DNA of 9,635 nt from Candidatus Woesebacteria bacterium. Its GTDB lineage: Bacteria; Patescibacteriota; Microgenomatia; UBA1400; MFAQ01. Positions 4,604 through 9,635 of the stretch are shown one piece after another. Each line of letters opens with the position of its first letter. The first letter of the stretch is position 1. A program made the position numbers and the translations under genes. The stretch lies in assembly GCA_020052895.1 (NCBI GenBank), contig JAGVOE010000078.1:1-9635 (forward strand). The letters run 5' to 3'. The notes beneath the pieces were generated by a model. The model did no database searches. It was given only the letters and a program-made list of their open reading frames with translations, and was not told the DNA's origin.

Positions 4604-6361
4604 ATGTTGTTTAAGGATTTTGCCGATTACCTAGAGAGACTCGAAAAGATTTCTTCGCGTCTGAAAATAACATCCGTTCTGGCGGAACTAATTGAGAAAA
4701 TGGAGCCGGCTGAGACAGAGAAAGGAGTCTATCTGGTATTGGGAAACTTGGGTCCCGAGTTTCAAAATACAGAGTTTAATATGGCCGTTAAGATGGTCCT
4801 TAGAAGTGTGGTCGAGGGTACCGGACTGTCGGAAGCGGAAGTGGAGAGAAGGTATAAGGCCAAAGGAGACGTGGGTCTTTTGGTAGAGACACTAGTGTTT
4901 GTCAAAAATACTCCGATTGGATACTCGATCACTGAAGTTTTTGAAAAGCTGAAAATAATAGCAGACGAAGGTGGTGGCGGTAGTCAAGAAAGAAAAGTAG
5001 CCAGATTGACCGAGTTACTACTGACGACTTCGGCGGCAGAGAGAAAATTTATTACCAGAATGGTACTGGGAAAACTGAGACTGGGTTTTTCGGAAAAAAC
5101 CATTTTTGATGCTCTCTCACAAATGAGTAGTGGTGATAAGACCTGGCGAAAAAAGCTAGACAGTACTTTTCAGATTTATCCCGATCCTGGCTACCTTACT
5201 AGGGTGGTAAAAGAAAAAGGGATGCCGGGACTAAAAAATATCAAAGTGGAGGTCGGGATACCGGTGGTGTCGGCTCTGTGTCAGAGGCTAAATAACTACA
5301 AAGAAATCATCGACAAGATGGGAGAGGTTGGAGTGGAAAAAAAGTACGATGGGACAAGGGTGCAGATACACTATAAAAGAACTCAAGGAATCAAAGAACC
5401 CTGCCTGCCGGCAGGCAGGTCAAGGAATCAAGACTCTTTGGTAAAGACCTATACCAGGAATTTAGAAGAGTCGAGTCATATGTTTCCTGAGCTATTTTCC
5501 ATGGGGAGATGGATAGATGCAAGAGAAGTGATTTTGGACTGCGAAGCCTGTGGGTATGATAAAGATACTGGAAAAGTGCTGCCGTTTCAGATAACGATAA
5601 CCAGGAAAAGAAAACACGAGATAGCCAAGGCGGTAGAAGAGGTCCCGCTCAAGTTTTTTGTTTTTGATATTTTAAGTGTAAACGGCGAAAGTTTGATCAA
5701 AAAGCCATACTGCGAAAGACGTAAGATACTGTCTGGGGTCATAAAAAAGAATGACACTATGACTCTCAGTGAGTCGGTAAGAACTAATGACGAAGCGGAG
5801 ATACAGAAGCTTCACAATCAATTTTTGAGTGAGGGTTTTGAAGGAGCAGTGATCAAAAAGTGGGAGGGCCAGTACCTACCGGGTAGACAGGGATGGAACT
5901 GGGTAAAGATCAAAGAGGCCGAAGGAAGCTCGGGGAAATTGGCGGATACCCTGGATTTGGTAGTACTGGGGTATTACTTGGGGCGAGGTAAGAGAACTGG
6001 CTTTGGAATAGGAGCTTTTTTGGTAGGGCTACGGAGAGGTGAGTCCTGGGTGTCTTTGGCAAAGGTAGGAACCGGACTGACAGATGAAGAATTTAGAACT
6101 TTAAAGAAAAATTTGGACGAACACGAAACAAAGATAAAACCAAAGAATTATTTAGTGACAGGAGCCTTAGTACCGGATGTTTGGGTGGAGCCGTCTGTGG
6201 TGGTGGAGGTGGCGGCGGATGAAATTACCAAGAGCCCAAATCACGCCGGAGGAGTGGCTCTGAGATTTCCAAGACTAATTAAATTTCGTGATGACAAAGG
6301 TCCCAAGGAAGCCACCTCTTGGAAAGAGATGAAGGAAATAGCCAAACTGTTTCGTATCTGA
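4604..6361 (+). CDS. lig: ATP-dependent DNA ligase, archaeal type
   Basis: This is a nick-sealing ligase that adenylates a lysine with ATP. With the ATG at 4604 it has 585 residues: an N-terminal DNA-binding domain (about 1-205) opening MLFKDFADYLERLEKISSR, as is usual for the family, then the nucleotidyltransferase domain and an OB domain. Motif I is EKKYDGTR with catalytic K247. Motif Ia is TRNLE (284-288), motif III LDCEACGYD (about 311-319, Cys replacing the usual Gly), motif IIIa FFVFDIL (351-357), motif IV EGFEGAVIKK (410-419), motif V WVKIKE (433-438), and RFPRLIKFRDDK (554-565) lies at motif VI. Between I and Ia there are about 18 extra residues (260-277) containing CLPAGR, encoded by a repeat-flanked palindrome. 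A TTG at 4577 would add nine poorly fitting residues. Bacteria normally use NAD-dependent LigA; ATP enzymes of this type are typical of archaea and occur in some CPR bacteria. Confidence 0.94.
   Translation: MLFKDFADYLERLEKISSRLKITSVLAELIEKMEPAETEKGVYLVLGNLGPEFQNTEFNMAVKMVLRSVVEGTGLSEAEVERRYKAKGDVGLLVETLVFVKNTPIGYSITEVFEKLKIIADEGGGGSQERKVARLTELLLTTSAAERKFITRMVLGKLRLGFSEKTIFDALSQMSSGDKTWRKKLDSTFQIYPDPGYLTRVVKEKGMPGLKNIKVEVGIPVVSALCQRLNNYKEIIDKMGEVGVEKKYDGTRVQIHYKRTQGIKEPCLPAGRSRNQDSLVKTYTRNLEESSHMFPELFSMGRWIDAREVILDCEACGYDKDTGKVLPFQITITRKRKHEIAKAVEEVPLKFFVFDILSVNGESLIKKPYCERRKILSGVIKKNDTMTLSESVRTNDEAEIQKLHNQFLSEGFEGAVIKKWEGQYLPGRQGWNWVKIKEAEGSSGKLADTLDLVVLGYYLGRGKRTGFGIGAFLVGLRRGESWVSLAKVGTGLTDEEFRTLKKNLDEHETKIKPKNYLVTGALVPDVWVEPSVVVEVAADEITKSPNHAGGVALRFPRLIKFRDDKGPKEATSWKEMKEIAKLFRI
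5383..5435 (+). repeat. palindrome-containing repeat insertion inside the ligase gene
   Basis: Two 8-bp units, TCAAGGAA (5383-5390) and TCAAAGAA (5391-5398), precede a palindrome. A further TCAAGGAA (5420-5427) and a partial TCAAGACT follow it. The 12-mer TCAAGGAATCAA is therefore repeated exactly at 5383-5394 and 5420-5431. The whole stretch is read through in frame and lies in the extra loop between ligase motifs I and Ia. Confidence 0.85.
5400..5419. repeat. 20-bp perfect palindrome, CLPAGR-type element
   Basis: CCTGCCTGCCGGCAGGCAGG is perfectly self-complementary about 5409/5410 and much more GC-rich than its surroundings. In the ligase frame it is translated PCLPAGR. I recall this palindrome as a dispersed repeat of Microgenomates and Parcubacteria genomes, in and between genes. 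Only this one copy is in the window. Confidence 0.85.
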
Positions 6362-6363
6362 GG

Positions 6364-6369
6364 TATGAT
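6364..6369 (+). promoter_or_regulatory. -10 box for a leaderless dedA mRNA
   Basis: TATGAT is followed by six bases (GGTAGG) and the ATG at 6376. The box begins three bases after the ligase stop. It favours 6376 over an upstream TTG at 6319 that would overlap the ligase by 43 bases. GGTAGG could act as a weak ribosome-binding site on a read-through transcript but lies too close to the ATG to be typical. Confidence 0.5.
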
Positions 6370-6375
6370 GGTAGG

Positions 6376-7020
6376 ATGGAGATTTTACAAGTATTGATAA
6401 ATTTTTTCTTGCATATTGATAAGAACTTGGCGGTGATAACCACCCAGTATGGATTGCTGACTTATGGGATTTTATTTTTGGTAATTTTTATGGAGACCGG
6501 ACTGGTGGTGACACCGTTCTTGCCTGGGGACTCACTGTTGTTTGCGGCCGGAGCTTTGGCGGCCATGGGAGACTTTAACATTCTAATTCTTTATGGATTG
6601 ATGCTCCTAGCGGCTATTGGAGGAGATACGGTAAATTATTGGCTTGGGAGTTTTTTGGGTAGAGAAGTTTTTGACGGAAGAAGCAAATTATTTAAGAAGG
6701 CTCATCTGGACCAAGCGGAAAAATTCTATGAAAAACACGGAGGTAAGGCAATTGTCTTGGCTAGATTTGTGCCGATTGTCAGAACCTTTGCCCCCTTTGT
6801 CGCCGGAGTGAGTAAGATGCATTATGGAAATTTTATTTCTTATAACATTATTGGCGGAATTGCTTGGGTAAGTTTGTTCTTATTTACCGGATTTTGGTTT
6901 GGAAATATTCCTTTTATGAAAGAGAATTTCCACTATGTAATTTTGGCGATTGTATTGATCTCTGTCGTGCCGATCGTTATTGAAGTAATGAAAGCAATCC
7001 GAGAAAAACGAGTAAAGTAG
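6376..7020 (+). CDS. DedA family integral membrane protein
   Basis: The 214-residue protein carries the DedA (SNARE-associated/VTT) signatures. These are FMETGLVVTPFLPGD (38-52) with the membrane-embedded acidic residues E40 and D52, the segment GGDTVNYWLGSFLGR (82-96), and ARFVPIVRTFAPFVAG (129-144) with the conserved arginines R130 and R136. Hydrophobic segments lie at about 27-45, 53-63, 68-90, 155-175 and 186-204, with a basic C-terminus. DedA proteins act in the cytoplasmic membrane in lipid-carrier recycling (undecaprenyl phosphate or phospholipid translocation) and in maintaining proton-motive force; which lipid is moved here cannot be told. The ATG at 6376 was chosen because of length and the promoter box. 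Its neighbour is a cation antiporter 32 bases downstream, compatible with co-transcription. Confidence 0.93.
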   Translation: MEILQVLINFFLHIDKNLAVITTQYGLLTYGILFLVIFMETGLVVTPFLPGDSLLFAAGALAAMGDFNILILYGLMLLAAIGGDTVNYWLGSFLGREVFDGRSKLFKKAHLDQAEKFYEKHGGKAIVLARFVPIVRTFAPFVAGVSKMHYGNFISYNIIGGIAWVSLFLFTGFWFGNIPFMKENFHYVILAIVLISVVPIVIEVMKAIREKRVK

Positions 7021-7035
7021 GAAGAGTAAGTGAAG

Positions 7036-7041
7036 TATGAT
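7036..7041 (+). promoter_or_regulatory. possible -10 box upstream of the antiporter gene
   Basis: TATGAT lies 11 bases before the ATG at 7053. A weaker TTAAAT (7041-7046) has the six-base spacing seen elsewhere in the window. No -35 is obvious. The gene may instead be read through from dedA. Confidence 0.3.
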
Positions 7042-7052
7042 TAAATGAAAGT

Positions 7053-8018
7053 ATGGTAATGAATCTCTTGTTTGGTTTGGGATTGATTTTGGTCATGGTG
7101 ATTGCTTCTGGAGCGGCGGTGGAGATTTTTGAAAAACTAGCTCATGAAGTGAGAGTAAACAGACTGATACTAGCGACGATGTTGGTAGGTTTTTCCACCT
7201 CTTTGCCGGAACTATTTGTAGGCCTGGCGGCAGCGGTTAGATCTCAACCGGAAATTGCCCTGGGCAATGTAATGGGAGCTAATTTAGCTAACTTGAGTTG
7301 GATTATTGGAGGAGCGGTGCTGGTTTTTGGAACGATCCCGGTAGTCGGAGAATATCTAAAGAAAGAGTTGTGGTTAACGGTGGCCATGGCCATGGCACCA
7401 TTTCTTCTGATATCCGACGGGAGGCTGGGGAGAGTAGATGGACTGATCTTGGTACTCTTGTATTTTGGATATGTATACAAACTGATGAGTAAGGGGAGTG
7501 CTCCACTCAAGCACTTAAAGCTATTAGGGAGGAAGATGGTAGTCCATCGAGCCAAGACTAAGTGGGATAGAGAACTGACACTGGTTAAGCTACTGATGGC
7601 TTTGGGCGTTTTGGGGGCGAGTAGCTGGATGCTCATTAACTTGGCGGTAAGTACCTCAAGCTTTTTGGGAGTGAGTCTTTTTTGGATAGGTTTGGTAGTT
7701 ATCTCGATAGGGACTACTTTACCCGAACTAGTTTTATCTTTAATGGCTTCAGAAAGAAGGGAGGTCTCCTTGATACTGGGTAATATATTAGGAAGCGTGG
7801 TGGTGAACTCCACGATAGTCTTGGGGATAGTGGCGATTATTAGTCCGATCACTTACACCAATACTCTCCAAAAAGGCGTAGTGGGAGTATTTTTGATGAT
7901 AACTTTGGGATTGTTTTGGTTGTTTACCAAGTCAAAGCATAAACTGGAGAGGTGGGAGGGGGCCGTCTTGGTCGGTATTTACGCAATGTTTTTTGGCTTG
8001 CAACTAATACTAGCTTAG
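7053..8018 (+). CDS. calcium/sodium antiporter, CaCA family (YrbG-like)
   Basis: The 321-residue membrane protein shows the two inverted alpha repeats that form the ion pathway of cation/Ca2+ exchangers. Alpha-1 is GFSTSLPEL (46-54) with E53, followed by ALGNVMGANLANL (69-81). Alpha-2 is SIGTTLPELVLSLMAS (218-233) with E225, followed by ILGNILGSVVVNS (241-253). About ten hydrophobic segments are present, with a basic central loop at about 146-172. The family exports Ca2+ in exchange for Na+ or H+ across the cytoplasmic membrane. The second GNxxGS-N motif has Val where Asn is common, and the first has Ala where a small hydroxyl residue is common, so ion preference may differ. An internal ATG at 7059 is a possible alternative start. 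The final nine bases overlap the convergent glycosyltransferase gene. Confidence 0.92.
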   Translation: MVMNLLFGLGLILVMVIASGAAVEIFEKLAHEVRVNRLILATMLVGFSTSLPELFVGLAAAVRSQPEIALGNVMGANLANLSWIIGGAVLVFGTIPVVGEYLKKELWLTVAMAMAPFLLISDGRLGRVDGLILVLLYFGYVYKLMSKGSAPLKHLKLLGRKMVVHRAKTKWDRELTLVKLLMALGVLGASSWMLINLAVSTSSFLGVSLFWIGLVVISIGTTLPELVLSLMASERREVSLILGNILGSVVVNSTIVLGIVAIISPITYTNTLQKGVVGVFLMITLGLFWLFTKSKHKLERWEGAVLVGIYAMFFGLQLILA

Positions 8019-8888
8019 TGGCTGGTTTTCTTCGAGACTGAGAAGGGCCCGAAGACGATCGGCGATCTTGATCGAAGGACCTTTCTTTTGAAAAGTTTGT
8101 CGAATCAATTTAGTTAAGTCGGTCGTAAATCTAATCTCTTGTTCTAGCGAGCCTCCGCCCATGGGATACTCTTTTTTTTGATCTACTTTTTGGTTGGTAA
8201 GAAACTTTAGATTGAGAATAGCATATTTCTGAATTAGTCTTAGTTTGCCAAACTTTCTAAAACGACGAAAAGAGTAGATAAAACGCGGCTCATGAAGTAC
8301 GCCAAAGCTATGGCCTCTCTTGTAACCTCGATTGACAAACTCAGTATCTTCAGCGAAGCCGATTTCGGGATTAAAACCGCCGACGTGTTTGAAAATATGT
8401 CGACGGCAGCCGATGAGAGCGCCGTAGGCGGCTGGCTGATTGAGAAGAGAGGCGGCTTCGATGACCATGTTCATGTAGGTGGCGGTGGCTTTGTCGGAAC
8501 TGGTATGAGAGTCTGGATCAAACCAACAAGTAAATAGTTCGTAAGGTTTGACCCGGAGCTGATAGCGGAGACCTTCTAGAAAATAAATCGGAAGACGATT
8601 GTCGGCGTCGTTGAAGAGAAGATACTCGCCCTTGGCTTGATCGGCACCTAGATTCCTTTGAACAGAGACGTTTCTAATTTTGCTGGTTAGAATGGTGAGA
8701 GAGGGAAGTTTTTGACTAAATAACTGAGTTTTCTTGACGGTTTTATCAGTTGACTCGCCGTCGACGACAATGACCTCGTAGTCTTGGATGGTTTGCTTTA
8801 CCAGGTCAGCTAATAAAAGAGGCAAGAACCTTTCTTCGTTTAAGGCAGGGATAATGATGGAAAAAAAGGGTTTGATAGGAAGGCTCAT
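8010..8888 (-). CDS. family 2 glycosyltransferase
   Basis: The 292-residue protein is a GT-A fold transferase. FSIIIPALNEERFLPLLL (9-26) forms the nucleotide-binding strand, VVDGESTDKT is at 41-50, and NVSVQRNLGADQAKGEYLLF (73-92) leads into the metal-binding DAD (94-96). GGFNPEIGFAEDTEFVNRGY (170-189) carries the acidic ED pair expected at the acceptor or catalytic site. No signal peptide or membrane helix is evident, so it probably works at the inner face of the membrane on a nucleotide-sugar donor. The sugar and acceptor cannot be deduced; surface glycan or glycolipid synthesis is the usual role. It stands alone on the - strand rather than in a glycan cluster. Its 3' end overlaps the antiporter gene by nine bases, and it diverges from pth across a 58-bp gap. 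Confidence 0.92.
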   Translation of the reverse strand: MSLPIKPFFSIIIPALNEERFLPLLLADLVKQTIQDYEVIVVDGESTDKTVKKTQLFSQKLPSLTILTSKIRNVSVQRNLGADQAKGEYLLFNDADNRLPIYFLEGLRYQLRVKPYELFTCWFDPDSHTSSDKATATYMNMVIEAASLLNQPAAYGALIGCRRHIFKHVGGFNPEIGFAEDTEFVNRGYKRGHSFGVLHEPRFIYSFRRFRKFGKLRLIQKYAILNLKFLTNQKVDQKKEYPMGGGSLEQEIRFTTDLTKLIRQTFQKKGPSIKIADRLRALLSLEENQPLS

Positions 8889-8894
8889 GGTCTC

Positions 8895-8900
8895 ATTATA
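8895..8900 (-). promoter_or_regulatory. -10 box for a leaderless glycosyltransferase mRNA
   Basis: On the - strand a perfect TATAAT is followed by six bases (GAGACC) and the ATG at 8888. A TTGTGA, the hexamer also used before the Fic-like gene, lies at 8920-8925 on the same strand with a long 19-bp spacer. There is no ribosome-binding site between the box and the ATG. Confidence 0.55.
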
Positions 8901-8906
8901 GTGGTA

Positions 8907-8923
8907 GTGAAGACTGCCTTCAC
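8907..8923. promoter_or_regulatory. inverted repeat, candidate operator between divergent promoters
   Basis: GTGAAG (8907-8912) and CTTCAC (8918-8923) are perfect inverted 6-bp arms around a 5-bp centre. The element lies between the outward-facing -10 boxes at 8895-8900 (-) and 8931-8936 (+), in the positions expected for both -35 regions. A dimeric regulator bound here could affect both genes. With only 6-bp arms, chance occurrence cannot be excluded. Confidence 0.35.
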
Positions 8924-8930
8924 AAAACGA

Positions 8931-8942
8931 TATTATAAAGGA
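8931..8942 (+). promoter_or_regulatory. pth: -10 box and ribosome-binding site of pth
   Basis: TATTAT (8931-8936) is followed by AAAGGA (8937-8942), which is four bases before the ATG at 8947. This supports 8947 as the start, with a short leader, although most members of the family begin at the residue corresponding to the ATG at 8959 (MKLIVGLGNPG). Confidence 0.45.
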
Positions 8943-8946
8943 TAGA

Positions 8947-9489
8947 ATGGATTTACTAATGAAATTAATCGTAGGGCTAGGTAATCCTGGTAAAGAGTAT
9001 CTTAAGACCCGTCACAATCTAGGCTTTGAGTTTGTGGATAAAATTTCTGGTGGGGTAAGGTTTGTAATGGACAGTAAGTTTGAGTCGCTAGTATTTAAAG
9101 ACAAAAGTTGGTTACTGGTGAAACCGCAGACATTCATGAACGAGTCTGGTCGAGCGGTGAGAAAAATTATGGATTTTTATAAACTGGGAACTGAGGACGT
9201 GGTTTTGGTCCATGATGATCTAGATTTGAAGCTGGGGGACTATAAAATTCAAAAAGGGGTTGGTCCGAAAATACATCATGGAGTGAGTTCGGTAGAAGCT
9301 TGTTTGCCTAATAAGAACTTTTTGAGGGTCAGATTGGGAGTAGATAATCGAGAGAAGTTTGGTTATGTCGGATCTGGAGCCGAGTATGTCTTAGGTAAAT
9401 TTAGCCAGGAAGAACAAGAGATACTGGAGGATATTTTGGAAGAAGCGGCAGATGAACTATTGGTAGCTTTGGGCTTGGAGGGAGAATAG
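8947..9489 (+). CDS. pth: peptidyl-tRNA hydrolase
   Basis: Pth cleaves peptidyl-tRNA released from stalled ribosomes so the tRNA can be reused. The 180-residue protein has KLIVGLGNPGKEY (6-18), the catalytic His in TRHNLGFE (H23), KPQTFMNESG (59-68) with N65, and LVHDDLDLKLGD (87-98) with D90 paired to the catalytic His. The strand LRVRLGVDNRE (126-136) is also typical. One conserved position differs: the GHNG segment that contacts substrate (Asn114 in the E. coli enzyme) reads IHHG here (109-112), so the Asn is His. The start at 8947 adds four residues to the usual MKLIVGLGNPG beginning, and an ATG at 8959 is the alternative. The last 33 bases overlap the convergent ABC transporter gene. Confidence 0.95.
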   Translation: MDLLMKLIVGLGNPGKEYLKTRHNLGFEFVDKISGGVRFVMDSKFESLVFKDKSWLLVKPQTFMNESGRAVRKIMDFYKLGTEDVVLVHDDLDLKLGDYKIQKGVGPKIHHGVSSVEACLPNKNFLRVRLGVDNREKFGYVGSGAEYVLGKFSQEEQEILEDILEEAADELLVALGLEGE

Positions 9490-9635
9490 CTCACGATAAC
9501 GTCCGTTTAGATTTATAAGTTCTGAGTGAGTGCCACACTCGAGGACTTGACCATTTTCAAGAACCATAATTTTGTCAGCTTTTCTGACGGTGCTGAAGCG
9601 GTGAGAGACAAGAAAAACGAGCTTGTCCTTGGCTA
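9457..9635 (-). CDS. ABC transporter ATP-binding domain, C-terminal end (partial)
   Basis: A - strand frame entering from the right edge encodes 58 residues ending at a TAG complementary to 9457-9459. The sequence VSHRFSTVRKADKIMVLENG contains the switch-loop His (SHR.ST), and CGTHSELINLNGRYRELFS follows. This is the characteristic C-terminus of the nucleotide-binding domain of an exporter-type (MsbA/LmrA-like, membrane and ATPase domains fused) transporter. The Walker A, Walker B and membrane parts lie outside the window, so the substrate is unknown. Its tail reads back across the pth stop codon, giving a 33-base convergent overlap. Confidence 0.85.
   Translation of the reverse strand, partial: AKDKLVFLVSHRFSTVRKADKIMVLENGQVLECGTHSELINLNGRYRELFSLQAQSYQ

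Noticed and set aside
5400..5419. Palindrome as an intrinsic terminator
   Set aside because: It has no loop and no T-run after it, and it lies in the middle of an intact ligase gene.
6319..6375. TTG start at 6319 for the DedA protein
   Set aside because: It would overlap the ligase by 43 bases and add a polar, non-family extension. The ATG at 6376 has a promoter box at the standard spacing.
7021..7052. Cation-responsive riboswitch before the antiporter
   Set aside because: The gap is only 32 bases, shows no stem structure, and contains a -10-like box.
7244..7852. Long - strand ORF of 202 residues
   Set aside because: It lies wholly antisense to the antiporter, which has clear alpha-repeat motifs. 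Its product is Ser/Thr/Pro/Ile-rich, as expected for a shadow frame.

Overview
The window reads as a compact, housekeeping-rich stretch of a candidate-phyla-radiation (Patescibacteria) genome, most likely the Microgenomates side. This is inferred from three things: a 20-bp CCTGCCTGCCGGCAGGCAGG palindrome inserted in frame in a gene (translated CLPAGR, a mark I associate with these genomes), an archaeal-type ATP-dependent DNA ligase next to a small DUF5654-like membrane protein, and very tight packing with overlapping genes. No rRNA, tRNA, CRISPR array, insertion sequence or phage gene is visible.

Layout, left to right. A possible 3' end of an upstream gene (2-73) overlaps a short ORF that looks like only the last two helices of an MFS transporter (63-296). 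The glycosylase gene fpg/mutM (298-1203) and recF (1229-2278) follow on the + strand. A small two-helix membrane protein (2265-2537, -) converges on recF. From a 35-bp divergent gap the + strand then carries a NAD(P)H-hydrate dehydratase-like gene (2573-3439), a Fic-fold protein with a winged-helix tail but a destroyed catalytic motif (3469-4572), an ATP-dependent DNA ligase (4604-6361), a DedA-family membrane protein (6376-7020) and a calcium/cation antiporter (7053-8018). A family-2 glycosyltransferase (8010-8888, -) converges on the antiporter. The peptidyl-tRNA hydrolase gene pth (8947-9489, +) runs head-on into the 3' end of an ABC exporter (9457-9635, -, cut by the window edge). There is no gene-free stretch longer than 58 bp.

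Functionally the left half is rich in maintenance: oxidised-base excision (Fpg), gap repair (RecF), nick sealing (ligase), and repair of a damaged cofactor (NnrD-like). The right half is membrane and envelope: DedA, antiporter, glycosyltransferase and ABC exporter. I see no evidence that these form one dedicated system.

The most interesting signals are not a new operon. First, six genes have a TATAAT-like box placed with exactly six bases between it and the ATG, which implies leaderless mRNAs, while several other genes have purine-rich Shine-Dalgarno-like sequences. Second, the Fic protein appears to have lost both its catalytic and its inhibitory motifs. Third, the two repair genes fpg and ligase each carry an in-frame insertion built of 8-bp TCAA-type repeat units, one of them wrapped round the palindrome. 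Fourth, all three convergent gene pairs overlap at their 3' ends. Fifth, an inverted repeat sits between the divergent glycosyltransferase and pth promoters.
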